Translations under genes and position numbers: made by a program
Origin: Chiridota heheva
Taxonomy: Eukaryota; Echinodermata; Holothuroidea; Apodida; Chiridotidae
Direction of reading: 5' to 3'
Length of the DNA stretch: 64,000 nt
Assembly (NCBI GenBank): GCA_020152595.1
Contig: JAIGNY010002230.1
Location: 1,354,217-1,418,216 of the forward strand
Part shown: positions 12,301-21,007 of the stretch, in pieces
How positions within the stretch are numbered: position 1 is the stretch's first letter
Layout of the letters: every line of letters begins with the position of its first letter
The notes under the pieces: generated by a model
What the model was told of the DNA's origin: nothing
What the model saw: only the letters and a program-made list of their open reading frames with translations
The model's database searches: none

Positions 12301-15300
12301 TCTATTGTTGTCACCACAGGTGTTCCTAGTATCATAGCAACCTATATACTTAAAAACATATATATAAAAAATAGGTCACTTTCTTACGCGACTTTCAAAT
12401 CGTATATGAAAATTCCTTTTTTTGACCACTCGCGAATCTTAATTACATTTTTTGACTCACATTTGCTGAAGACTCCTTCTTCGTTTTAAGCCACAGTATT
12501 TGTTGATCTTTTTTTCTGAAGAGATGTAAAACGATGGATTTTCTACCAGACATTACAGTCATGACAGTGTAAAAAGCCCCACAATTTGCTGCAAACTAAA
12601 GAAATGTTTGATGTCTGAAGAAGCACTTCACTTGAATTCATGACGTCATTGCAACGTTTCTTTGGGTTGCAGCAAATTGTTGGGCTTTTACACTGTCATG
12701 ACTGTAATGTCGGTAGAAAATCCATCATTTATACATCTCATCAGAAAAAAATAACAAATACTGTGGCTTATTAATGAAGAAAGGAGTCTCCAGCAAATGT
12801 AAGTTGAGTCAAAAAATGTAATTAAGATTCACGAGTGGTCAAAAAAAAAGGAATTTCATTATACGGTTCGAAAGTCTCGTTAGAAAGTGACCTACCTTTA
12901 TATATATATGTATTAAGTATATAGGTTGCCATAACGCTAGGAACACCTGTAGTTGTCACCACAAACCTATTGCCACCTACAGGAAAGCCAGATTATTTTT
13001 TGGTTCCGATGCAATAGCATTAGAAACCTACGCAGTCATGATGGCGTGTGTTTGTATGCCATACATCTTTCCAAGGATCTGAACCTGTTTGACCTCAAAC
13101 AACCAAGACTAAATTTCTGTCCTGGGACTCCAATACAAGTCCCTGTAAGAATTTGCATGCAAATGTATTACAAACATCAGGGGGTGTCTAACGTAATTTT
13201 AAAAGGTCCTCGTTCAACATGATGTATGAATCTGTGTGATGATGGTAACACACATGTCTGGTCAAGTCCTCACAAGCATCTTGAATTTCCAGATGTGTGT
13301 GTGTGTGTTGGTATTACTAAGCTACCGAGGACCTGAACCTGTTAAACCATAGATCGATTGAGGACTTATAAACAGACCGAGTACTTGAAAACCGATCGAG
13401 GACTTTCAATATGGGTCCATGCAAATGTATCAGGGGGGGATCTGACATAATTTAAACTAGAGTTTTCAGAAGTTTTTGTCAAAGTCCTTGGTCATATATG
13501 GCAGGTATGTGTGTATATATGTATGGGTGTATGTATGTGTGTTGGTGACGTAAACGTGATATCTCAAGAACGGTACACTGGTTTAATGCCATATCTGGCA
13601 CACAGATAGTTCATGGTTCGTAGATGTGCCCTATTGTTTTTAATGGTGATGTCATGCATATTAATGAGTACAAATCTGGAAATGCTCATATATTAACAAT
13701 CGCATGTCTGTTTTGTTTTATATATAGTACAATTATGCTCGCTGGTGTGTACATGTTAATTGTGTAAAAATGTTGAATTTCATTAATATGCATAGTGGAT
13801 GGGGCTTAATATTATTTTGCTGTAAAGAGCTTGTAAACTAGGTATCTCAAGAATGATAAACTGAATTTATGTCATGTGTTGTACACAGATAGTCCATGGT
13901 CCATTGAGATGTGCTCTATTATTTTTGGTGGTGATGTCATGCATATTAATGAGTGGGCGGGGCTTAACAACATGTCTTGTTTTGTTTTATATTTGTACAA
14001 TTATGATGATAGCTGGTGCGCACAACATGTTCATGGTTTAAAAACATTGACTTTTATTGATATGCATAGTGGGCGGGGTTTAATATGATTTTGTAAAAAA
14101 AAGCTTGTAAACATGATATCTCAAGAACTATGAAGTGGATTCACATCTTGTGTGGTACACAGATAGCCCATTGTTTATAGATGTACCCTATTGTTTTTGG
14201 TGGTGACCATGCATATTAATGGGTGGGTGGGCTTAAAGTGAAATTTTGAATAAGTGAGCAACTATATGTCTGTTTTGCATCATACTGAGCATGACAAATA
14301 TTGTTGTTTATTTTGTACATGCATATGTTATCAAGTGATGTCATTAATATGCATGATGGGCGTAGCTTAATCATATGTGAAAGTGCTTAATGATATAAAC
14401 CCCATATCTAATGAACGGTGTTTCAGATATATGCCATATGTGGTACACAGATGGATTATGGTCTGTACATATGGGGCATGGTCTGTACATATGTTCTAAT
14501 GTTGTGGTAGTGATGTCATGAATATTAATGAGTAGGCGGCGCTTACTGAAAAATTCTTGAAATAGGATAAATTAGCAACTGTTTTTGCATCATACTTGCT
14601 ATGATGATGTTGTTATTGTGCAAATGCTAATGTTGTCAACCTTTTTATTGATCTTCATGGTGGGTGTGGCTTGTGAATGAATACCATGGAACAAATATTT
14701 TATGATATGCAATGACATGACAGTTAACACAAAACAATCAATCAGCATATGAAAAGAGCATCGGAATCACAAAACCTTTTTGTTCTGGTTAGATTTATTG
14801 AAAATGATTAAACCAGCAAATATTTCATCAAACTTAATTGTATTTACAGCTTCCGCTAAATTCTTTAGAGAACATGCAAATTTGTGATGTCATCAGTGTT
14901 GTAACTCTCATTCTCCGTCCATTTTTTGTTCTCCAAATTCAATTTTTATCAATTTCAACAAACGATTTTGCTTTTATCTCTCCTCTCCATCCAGATTGAA
15001 ATCAAATTGCTACAAGCGACCCGCCAAAGTGTATGGCCTGATGAGCCAAGGTGAATTCAACGAGTCTGTTGACGCGTTGTCCCTCTGACCAATGAGAAAC
15101 TGCGAGACAAGCTCTTTATGGAATCCGAACTTCATTTCAGCGAAGATGGAAGGGTTTCGGTTGTCCGTTTGGCGCGTATCCTTTTGATAAAGATTCATTC
15201 TTGAAATCATTTAAGTCTAAACTGACATTCAAAACCAATACATTTTGTGTCTTAAGCCCTGACAAAATCTCAAATCTGTCAGGGTCTATATTGCTCACAA

Positions 15301-18300
15301 CAGAAGCCACAATCCAGCACAAGCAATTACATCAGGTATTCACACACACTTCACCTCATTTCACCTCCATGGTCATAATCTGACATTGATAGTAAACAAA
15401 TTTCACTGCAGCTGCACTGACTTTCACACTCAACACAAGGACAAACGTATTCCCCTGTGGTCAATGTGTCTGGCTTGAAATAATAATTTATAAATAAAAT
15501 GGTATTTAACAGTAAAGGTTTTGTTTGTTTATTGATGAGTGATTTTAAGTGATGTTTTTGTTCAACCTTGTAGGCTTTGAGAATTTTGGACTGAAAATCC
15601 ATTGCAACAGATTTTCATCATCTTGTTAAATACTGGTATCTATATGCGACTTAATGAAGGACCAACTGTGAAATCTGTTGTACTGTCCATAGACTATTAA
15701 TTGTGAAAGAAATTGTCTTGGATCTACCAACTCCACGTCATCCAACCCACAATTTCGATTAAATCCACCATCAACAACCTCTCTCGTATCGACAACGTTC
15801 ATATTACCCGTCTTAGAATTGGTCACACCCACCTCACTCACTCCTACCTCCTTACTGGTTCCCCCAACCCCTCTGTAACAATTGCCATTGCACCCTCACA
15901 ATCCATCACGTTCTCCTTGCTTTCCCCCTATACAACCTTCCCAGAGCTTCCCTTGCTCCCCACAAGTTAATTGCTGAGCTCTTCCAGAAAAATCCTTTCG
16001 GATAAAATTATCTCCTTCCTCTATCATGCCTCCCACTACAATTATATTTAGTTCTCCTCCTCCACCCCCTCTCTACTTTGTTTTGATTTCAACCATGCAC
16101 CTCCCCTCTCAATCACAGCTTTCTGACCTTTTGTTCTTGAATTTCTCTCATTTTCCCCGTTTCCTTTCCTTTCTAGAATGATCTGACCTCTCAGGCACAA
16201 TTTGACCCTCGTTGTCATGGTGTTGTAAGCTCTCATCAAACATTCATTACATCAAACTGGACACTGTGAGGTCACATTGGTAAAAAAATTTTAAATGCAA
16301 AAAGTCCTGAACGGGACAAGATACCAACATGGTTTTTATACCAAGCTGTTTTTTTAATAGTCCCCTATCATATTTATGTTATTTTAACAGGAATATTTCT
16401 TTAAATTACATTAAAGTTTTGTTAAATTGTTGATTTTAAAATAGCAAGTATTTAATGTCTCAGATCAACAGGTTCAGTGCTACGTTAGGAATCCCTTTAC
16501 AAAGCACAGGTATTTTGATCTTGATTGACATAACGCACACAATGCGTTATCCTTTTTTAGCGCAGTAAGTCACGAATTGAGCACAGGTGAATAGAGTCTG
16601 CTATGCACACAATGCGTTATCGTTTTTTATAGCAGTAAGTCACGAATTGAGCATGGTGAATAGAGTCTGCTGGGCTAGAAGCTCAGTGATTTTAGCGCGA
16701 TAATCCACATTTAGCATTGAGCAGCTCCATTCATCACGGCGCTAAGTACACTAATTGCCTCGCTCTTAGTACATACGCTTATTACCGACTGTACTGTATT
16801 TCCTTGATTGATTTCATCAGAAATTGCTGGGTATCTCCTGCTCTCTCAGATGGCGCCGTTGCTCCGACAAAAAATTGCGGATGATGTAGAGGACAGCAGA
16901 CTTAGGCCTGGAAGTCATAAAACAAGTAAGTGTTTTGAGTTGATAATAAGTTTTGGGTTCTTTTCATATCTATATCTCATCACCCACATATACATGTGGG
17001 GATGAGATATTGTAGTCACTTTGCTGTATAGGCAAATAAATGCCTATATTCTCCTATACTACATTGCCACCCCCCTTGATATTAGGGGGTTGGTGGGCCC
17101 ACCAGCCCATCATATGATGACCTCATATTAAGGGTTAGGGTCATGATTTTTTTGGAACGGGACAAAATTTGGTGATTTTTGCATCAGTCTGTGTGTGTGT
17201 GTGTGTATGCAACAATTAATATTATGTCGCTTATAACTCAAAAACTGTAATACACATACAAACCAAAATTGGTGGACGGGTGCCTCTGGCCTGGAACTCC
17301 AACTTGAGGTTTTGGGGTACAAAGGTCACAGGTCAAATAAAAAAAGTTTTGTGATGGCTGTATCTTTTGAAGGAATTACTTGGTATCTTTACAAATTGCA
17401 TAGTTTAACATTTAACAAAAATCAAAAATAATTGGGGTCCAAATGTCAAAAAAGTACAGTACTTTTTATGCAAAATTTTGTGCCATTTTAAACTCAAAAA
17501 GTACAATACGATGATATGTTGGTACATGAATTTGTGTTCCGTAGACTCTTGGGTCAAAAAGTCAAAGATCACAGAGCTATGGACCACTTTTACCATTTTC
17601 CCTTATAGTTATGGAATGGTAAGTGTGACAAGAGCATGAATGGTGTCATGCAGTAGGCAGCAGTATGGTATGATAAATGTGAAAAATTTCAGAATTTGTT
17701 TGAGTGATTAGGGTCAATCTTTAAAAATATTCTGAATGTAAACTGGCTGCAAATAAAGTGAAGAAACTAAACAAGCCTTTCTAAAAACAAACATCTTATG
17801 TCAGTTCCATATGCAAATTTGTACTACAATTGTGTGCATTAAGGATAATAAGGATATCATTGACCAAAATTGACCGCCACATAGTCAAATTGTAAATATA
17901 CTCTGATATTTTTGGCAAGTTTTTGAGAGAAAAAATGAAAATTACTCATGTTTTTTGGTCATAAATTACTCTGAAAATTTCAATATGATTCCAATGAAAT
18001 ATTTTTAGAATATGAGACAAGCCAAGGAATTCTTTCAAACGATACAAAAATCACCCTGGTGAAATGGGGAAGTCCCTTAAGACTTTTTTTCTAAATATAG
18101 CACACTCCAAACGACTCTTGCACCAAGAAGGATCTTAAAGGGTATAAGGAAGGCCTTCTTACCCTTTCCGCAAAAGCTCAGAAATGAGTGCATTTGGCTG
18201 TTCTAGTAAATTCTAGTAAAAGTAAACAAATTGTACGCTACAACGTTTAAAGGTTAAGCAGCGATTACTCAAATAATGGACTAAGCTTCTCAGATGCGGT

Positions 18301-19939
18301 TTTTGCTGTTTCTTTATTGTAAATCAAGTTCGGGGTTCATATTGACTAACTGCATTTTCTAAATATCTTGTGTTTTCTAGCGAGCACTAAAAGTGGAAGC
18401 CTTGCAGCACAGAAAAGTGACGATGGAGGACATCTTGACCATGGCCAAGCTCAGGAATCTAGCTAAAAATATTGCAAGGTAACATTTATGCTTTAAAGGG
18501 TTAGTTCAGTGGTCAAGCAAGTTTATTTGATATGAAACAGAAACAAAATGGCACCCGAACTACTTCAATATCTTATTTTATTAAGGAGTTTTGTTCTGTC
18601 ATATCTGTGTATGCTTGTCCCCTGTTCACCCTTCCCAGAGCTTCCCTCGCTCCCCACAACTCAATTGCTGAGCTCTTCCAGAAAATATGCTTGTCCCCTG
18701 TACAACCTTCCCAGAACTTCTCTTGCTCCCCACAACTCAATTGCCGAGCTCTCCTTCCTTCATCATGCTTCCCTCTACAACCATATTTAGTCCTCCTCTC
18801 CCACCCTTTTTTTTTTTCACCCATGCACTTCATCTCTCGATCCCAGCTTTCTGGCTTTTAGTTCCTGTGTTTCTTTCAATCTCCCCGTTTTCTTTCCTAC
18901 CACTGGAATGATCTAACCTCTTAGGCACAATTTGACCCTCGCTGTTGTGGTGCCATTAAACCCTCATCAAATAAATAAACAAACAAATTAATATCAAAGC
19001 AATTTTGCTAATCTTGCCTCCACACCAGTAGCGTATTCAGGGGGCAACTGACCCTGGCAAAATTCTGTATGTAAAATATAAGTAGCTGGATATACCATAT
19101 ATACAATATGCTATACATTTAAGGGAAATAAAGTGTGAAAAATAAATGTATATGTTAAATTATCGCCCAAAGTTGGTTATGACTTTGTTTTGTTGTGCCA
19201 TTGAGCAACACACAATTTATAAAACCAAAATTTACATAAGAGAATCCTTCATCTTGTTAGGCGAAATAAAGTCTTTACTTTTCAGAAAATTTCTTTAATT
19301 TTTTGAAAATTTCTTTATATTTTTTGAAAATGTTTGGGAATTTTTTTTTTTGATTAGAAATTTTTCTTCTTTTTTCAGGCAATTTCCTTTTATTTTCAGG
19401 AAATTTTCTTCAATGTTTGGGAAATTGTCTTTAATTTTCATGCAATTTCTTTTTTTTTTTTTAATTTTCTTCCATTTTCAGGAATCTTTAATATTTCGGA
19501 AATGTTTCAAAGATTTTTAGAAAGTTACACAAATTTCCAAAAATTTTCCAACATTTCCAATAAAAATTTTACTAAAGTTTCCAATAATTTTACAACAAAT
19601 TCCTTTTTTTTTGCAATTTTGTATTAATGATTTCCCCAATTTTACCTCTTAACCGGGAAGATGAATCCCCCCCCCCCTTCCTCCCTTTTATACACCTCAG
19701 GGTATAATCCTTTTCCGACAAGAACGTTAGTTGTATGTTTAATTTTATTATATTATGTCCTTTGTTTCAGGCGCAACCAAATGCGAAGAATGCGAAGGAT
19801 TGAGGGCAACCTGAGGTATGACATAAACGATATGTCGGAAGAAACAAGTTTGGAAATCATGGGGGTTGAAGGTCGAAGGTCATCAGAAGGGAGAGAAAAT
19901 ATTCCCAGGATCATCGAAGGCACAGAGAATGAAGACTGA
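254..19939 (+). CDS. 3' part of an unrecognised multi-exon gene (at least 9 exons)
   Basis: Nine stretches of protein-like reading frame lie between good splice sites on the + strand: 254-334, 2711-2803, 6958-7065, 7368-7520, 12031-12156, 14995-15175, 16821-16925, 18381-18478 and 19771-19939. Exons 1-5 all begin and end in phase 0, so they join without adjustment. Together they give about 370 residues and a stop at 19937-19939. The protein is largely helical and hydrophobic (segments such as FRYLLLICDLIDRVDWKFV) and ends in a basic then acidic tail (NQMRRMRRIEGN...EGTENED). There is no start codon in context, so the 5' end lies left of the window. I do not recognise the family; a ciliary or scaffold protein would be a guess. 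Introns 2, 4, 5 and 8 are filled with transposon and tandem-repeat sequence. Exon 6 carries apparent frameshifts and the exon 7/8 phase does not match, so either assembly errors, a missed exon or decay is present. Confidence 0.72.
634..1215. mobile_element. Foldback element, family B, copy 1
   Basis: The segment at 711-772 (AAAAGAAACAAAATTGTG, then CTCCGTTAAGGAGATATC) recurs as a diverged reverse complement at 1132-1200, and the similarity continues inward on both arms. The left outer end (GGGAATATTCCTGTGAATTTTC) is shared with copies near 5.87, 21.0 and 50.2 kb. It has no coding potential and lies in an intron of gene 1. Confidence 0.65.
1591..1784. repeat. Short inverted repeat
   Basis: ACTTTATCATTACAGTCAAT (from 1591) and its near reverse complement ATTGACTGCAATGATAAGT (ending 1784) face each other across about 150 bases. 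It could be a small MITE; no target duplication was found. Confidence 0.45.
2711..2803 (+). CDS. Gene 1, exon 2 in window
   Basis: The acceptor TTCTCAG ends at 2710 and the donor GTGAGT starts at 2804. It has 31 codons in phase 0, reading KRAESLMAQYYSYVMWKDEH and ending DSVYSIL. It joins exons 1 and 3 without a phase change. Confidence 0.75.
3086..4777. repeat. 41-bp minisatellite derived from the LINE ORF (about 41 units)
   Basis: The period is 41 bp (for example GGTGAACA at 3301 and 3342), with about 41 units from 3086 to 4777 and some shortened units near 4660-4750. The minus-strand unit encodes LLYSPRYFFCSPT. The flanks are the two halves of the LINE C-terminus, and the first and last units merge into that coding sequence. 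Because 41 is not a multiple of three and the unit lacks stops on the minus strand, all three minus frames stay open for hundreds of codons; these ORFs are not genes. Confidence 0.95.
5239..5470. mobile_element. 232-bp MITE nested in the LINE, TA target duplication
   Basis: Termini CATCTCCTT... and ...AAAGGAGATG are inverted copies, each flanked by TA (5237-5238 and 5471-5472). Removing the element and one TA restores the LINE frame across the site (...YTAIMLCT then RYDLYEAIRKM...), which shows the insertion boundaries. TA duplication and short inverted ends suggest a Tc1/mariner-type non-autonomous element; a 4-bp GTAC duplication fits equally well. Confidence 0.75.
5853..5990. mobile_element. 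Partial copy of foldback family B
   Basis: It shares the end sequence (TCCTGTGAATTTTCACTTTC, then TATGACAGAGGACAATTAAAG AAACAAA) with the elements at 634 and 21010, followed by the TGATATCTTATTACATTTTAGG-type interior. Only one arm was recognised. Confidence 0.5.
6321..6555 (+). pseudogene. THAP zinc-finger exon with one in-frame stop
   Basis: From ATG at 6321 the frame reads MPEPCCAIGCTNKCVRGNKK, then TFSRFSTDPD, then TGA at 6411-6413, then RLKWVSALRRDGFQPTAHMI and CSKHLW. This matches the THAP C2CH pattern: early Cys-x4-Cys, a central Trp, then Cys-x2-His. The stop sits where Arg would be expected, and CGA to TGA is a typical CpG deamination. A strong donor GTGAGT follows at 6554-6559, as in THAP first exons. 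THAP domains occur in P-element-type transposases and in host DNA-binding proteins; no partner exon was found, so a transposon-derived relic is likeliest. It lies inside an intron of gene 1 on the same strand. Confidence 0.7.
6958..7065 (+). CDS. Gene 1, exon 3 in window
   Basis: The acceptor CACTAG ends at 6957 and the donor GTATGT starts at 7066. It has 36 codons in phase 0: DGLYRFLEERFILKDVTFLC, then IHDFFSAIIEYSVVNK. The preceding intron is about 4.1 kb and holds the LINE, its minisatellite and the THAP fragment. Confidence 0.8.
7368..7520 (+). CDS. Gene 1, exon 4 in window
   Basis: The acceptor TCTCCAG ends at 7367 and the donor GTAAGT starts at 7521. It has 51 codons in phase 0, including HIQIFSHILVGNLDAVTFR and VDWKFVEDFKAFITTVYSFL. 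This is the longest clean exon and the clearest evidence of protein coding in gene 1. Confidence 0.85.
7930..9190. repeat. 178-bp tandem repeat, about 6-7 copies
   Basis: The marker GGATAGTGAA occurs at 8139, 8317, 8493, 8641, 8819 and 8997, giving mostly a 176-178 bp period, with one copy shortened by about 30 bp. A truncated unit follows near 9157. The units are G/T-rich on the + strand. Open frames on the minus strand (YSTTPSLNPSSPSTYT) are repeat artefacts. Confidence 0.9.
9205..9426. repeat. 17-bp tandem repeat, about 12 copies
   Basis: GGTAGGTAGATTGGAGT and variants repeat with a 17-bp period directly after the 178-bp array. Its unit resembles the GTATTGGGGTGGTAGACTG part of the larger repeat and may have arisen from it. 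Confidence 0.85.
9430..10380. other. Intronic sequence without recognised gene
   Basis: Up to about 9800 the sequence is G-rich and contains short repeats of GGGTGGTATGGCATGTG type that continue the preceding arrays. From 9800 to 10380 I see no coding or repeat structure that I can name. Confidence 0.5.
10388..10785. repeat. Dispersed repeat R1, copy 1 (ORF on minus strand)
   Basis: This is about 400 bp, starting TAAGTCTAAAC and ending GCGACAGATTTTCATCATG, with diverged copies at 15209, 43155 (reversed) and 51511. The minus strand encodes MDFESKILKAYKTEQKHHLK, then SLINKQ, NYYFKPDTLTTGEYFCPCV. The peptide is similar between copies, so the family probably derives from a coding element, but I do not recognise the protein. 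Confidence 0.7.
10786..11556. other. Intronic sequence with degenerate GGACCAAAA repeats
   Basis: Between 10790 and 10930 motifs of TTGGACCAAAA type recur at irregular spacing, resembling the array at 30255-30375. The rest to 11556 is AT-rich with no recognised feature. Confidence 0.4.
11557..11588. repeat. (TTC)n microsatellite
   Basis: About ten TTC units with one TCA interruption. Sequence from 11589 to 12030 is otherwise unremarkable intron. Confidence 0.85.
12031..12156 (+). CDS. Gene 1, exon 5 in window
   Basis: The acceptor is TTTTTTTTCTCAG and the donor GTAAGT starts at 12157. It has 42 codons in phase 0: EDDIDQIHLAYTSFSENKIS, then KALVNEYFMYIILKSREPRFQD. Base composition is visibly less AT-rich than the flanking introns. 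Confidence 0.85.
12318..12951. mobile_element. 634-bp foldback element, family A, full copy
   Basis: The left arm 12318-12620 and right arm 12640-12951 are long diverged inverted copies (AGGTGTTCCTAG...ATAGCAACCTATATAC against GTATATAGGTTGCCATAACG...GGAACACCT) with almost no spacer. GTTGTCACCAC occurs at 12307-12317 and 12952-12962, consistent with an 11-bp target duplication; the exact end is ambiguous by a few bases. No ORF is present. A half copy lies at 47643-47965. Confidence 0.85.
13250..14690 (+). repeat. Dispersed repeat R2, + orientation, about 4 tandem units of 275-310 bp
   Basis: Each unit carries ATATCTCAAGAACGGT-like, GTACACAGATAG, CCTATTGTTTTT and GTGATGTCATGCATATTAATGAG motifs, seen near 13650, 13930, 14205 and 14515. 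The leader has TG-rich tracts and GACCGAGTACTTGA-type phrases. The same family occurs reversed at 43567-45200 and 47966-48290. Confidence 0.8.
14995..15175 (+). CDS. Gene 1, exon 6 in window, with two apparent frameshifts
   Basis: The acceptor CCATCCAG ends at 14994 and a donor GTATCC starts at 15176. Read in phase 0 the exon gives IEIKLLQ and then two in-frame TGA codons (15052 and 15070). The middle part reads well in the next frame (RPAKVYGLMSQGEFNESVDA), and the original frame resumes at 15085 (LTNEKLRDKLFMESELHFSE, then DGRVSVVRL). The -1 change falls in the C-run at 15081-15083; one extra base near 15010-15016 explains the other. The flanking exons fit the restored phase, so the indels compensate. 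A missed small exon plus one indel is an alternative. Confidence 0.6.
15209..15623. repeat. Dispersed repeat R1, copy 2
   Basis: It begins 33 bp after the exon 6 donor of gene 1. The minus-strand peptide MDFQSKILKAYKVEQKHHLK, then SLINKQTKPLLLNTILFINYY, is open for 83 codons. This is the copy with the longest intact frame. Confidence 0.75.
15870..16256 (-). repeat. SINE-like dispersed repeat R3, copy 1
   Basis: The end CAGGCACAATTTGACCCTCG...CTCATCAAA is shared in the same orientation with 18600-18990 and in reverse with 52845-53075. The reverse complement starts TTTGATGAGAGC, then CGAGGGTCAAATTGTGCC. No tRNA-like A/B boxes could be confirmed, so the SINE label is tentative. Confidence 0.6.
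16262..16415. mobile_element. Partial foldback family B arm
   Basis: ACACTGTGAGGTCACATTGG, ...TGCAAAAAGTCCTGAACGG and TAGTCCCCTATCATATTTATG match the right arm of the element at 21010-21540. The partner arm is missing. Confidence 0.55.
16536..16676. repeat. Tandem duplication of about 67 bp
   Basis: CACACAATGCGTTATC followed by AGCAGTAAGTCACGAATTGAGCA-type sequence and TGAATAGAGTCTGCT occurs twice in a row, with small differences. It lies 150 bp before exon 7. Confidence 0.8.
16821..16925 (+). CDS. Gene 1, exon 7 in window (probable)
   Basis: The acceptor TTTCATCAG ends at 16820 and a consensus donor GTAAGT starts at 16926. Joined in phase 1 to exon 6 it reads RLAQIAGYLLLSQMAPLLRQ, then KIADDVEDSRLRPGSHKT. 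Its phase-1 end does not match exon 8, which reads in phase 0. An unseen exon between them, use of the weaker GTAGAG donor after IADD, or a sequence error would each fix this. Confidence 0.55.
16930..18380. other. Intron 7 of gene 1
   Basis: It contains a short (TG)n run near 17192-17206 and otherwise AT-rich sequence. A missed exon could lie here, since the phases of exons 7 and 8 disagree, but I found no convincing candidate. Confidence 0.4.
18381..18478 (+). CDS. Gene 1, exon 8 in window
   Basis: The acceptor TTTTCTAG ends at 18380 and the donor GTAACA starts at 18479. The frame RALKVEALQHRKVTMEDIL, then TMAKLRNLAKNIAR, ends with two bases that complete an Arg codon with exon 9. The alternative frame, which would fit exon 7, stops within this exon (AQESS then TAA). 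Confidence 0.65.
18600..18990 (-). repeat. SINE-like repeat R3, copy 2, with internal duplication
   Basis: It shares the TTAGGCACAATTTGACCCTCG end with copy 1. Internally a block of about 85 bp (CTTGTCCCCTGT...CAGAGCTTCCCT...CCACAACTCAATTGC) is present twice. It ends in a CAAATAAATAAACAAACAAA tail, as retroposons often do. Confidence 0.6.
19026..19680 (-). mobile_element. hAT-like MITE relic, related to the element at 62788
   Basis: It begins CAGTAGCGTATTCAGGGGGC and continues with TTCTGTATGTAAAATATA and GGTTATGACTTTGTT blocks that match, in reverse, the right part of 62788-63580. The interior (19250-19640) is a degenerate GGAAATTTTCTTTAA-type repeat, as in that element. The other end, near the C-run at 19668, was not resolved. 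It lies in the last intron of gene 1. Confidence 0.6.
19771..19939 (+). CDS. Gene 1, terminal coding exon
   Basis: The acceptor CCTTTGTTTCAG ends at 19770. The first base completes the split Arg codon of exon 8. It then reads RNQMRRMRRIEGNLRYDIND through a Glu-rich tail to TGA at 19937-19939. The arginine-rich start followed by an acidic C-terminus suggests a charged, solvent-exposed tail. Confidence 0.75.
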
Positions 19940-20223
19940 AGTAAAAGAGCACAGAATGGAATTGCAAGAAAGAAGAAAGACTTTTACATTTTGTTTGGGT
20001 TTATATTTGAAGTGCAGAGATGAATTTTGAGGTTTTTTTTACACAGGTACTAGATAGCATGAAATGTTGTAGAGCGGAGATTCTTAATAGGCAGCCAGAC
20101 AATCCAATCTGGCCCGCCCAAACAATAGTCATTATATAATGCAATATCTGAGTGAGATCGGTAAAAATGGAAAATACTTGTTTATTTTGATTTTTTCGTA
20201 GGCAGATCAGCTCACTAAAAACA

Positions 20224-20229
20224 AATAAA
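20224..20229 (+). promoter_or_regulatory. Candidate polyadenylation signal of gene 1
   Basis: This is the first AATAAA after the gene 1 stop, about 285 bases downstream. No cDNA evidence is available, and A/T-rich sequence makes chance matches common. Confidence 0.4.
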
Positions 20230-20259
20230 ATGCTATCTTGAGTTCCTCCAACATCTAGC

Positions 20260-21005
20260 ATACATCCTTCTAATCGCGCACGCTCTCAACTTGTTTGTAT
20301 TCAGGGATTGTTTTGACAGGTTTTGTTTGTCACGTGACGCTTGTTTTGCCATGCGATTGGCCCACGGCCTGATGCTGTTGTGAAATGATGGCCCTTCGAA
20401 AAATTTAATTAAGAAGCCTTGTTGTAGAGGCTCATGGACATGTTTAGGTAACTTAAGCTAATTGAATAATGAGGTAAGTTGGTAAGCACAAAAGGTCTTT
20501 AAAATAAGATGGACAGAAAAGATTTATTGGCAGCAATAACTTAAGCTTTATTGGAAGAAAATATTCTATAATCCATGATGCTAGCAAAATATTTTATCAG
20601 AATGTGGTTAAGAATTGACACTTTTACAGAATTTTGTATTTTAGTGCCTTATTATAATAAATTATGCAAATCTTATTATAATTTTTGATTTTTGAAAAAA
20701 TTTTACAAGAAAAGCTATGAATTTCTTTTGTTAAACTGATTGTTTTTGTTTCTTCATCCACTGTTCTGTGAATGGGAGCAGTTGAATATAATTAAGAGAT
20801 TTTGAGTTTCCATCAAACCCTCTGTCAAAATGTAGCAGCAGAAAAAAGTCTTGTTTTCAGTGACTGAAATTTAGGACAAAATTTTAAGAAATTGTGTTAA
20901 TGATTTTGTGCTGTTCACTCTTCCATAGATCACAACTTTTGCATTCATTCAGCAAAAATTCTTCAAACTTTGATTGGTCGGAATCTACAGGAGCTATACT
21001 GTCAT
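20260..21005. other. Intergenic, no feature recognised
   Basis: AT-rich sequence downstream of gene 1 with scattered short ORFs only. Confidence 0.5.
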
Positions 21006-21007
21006 AA

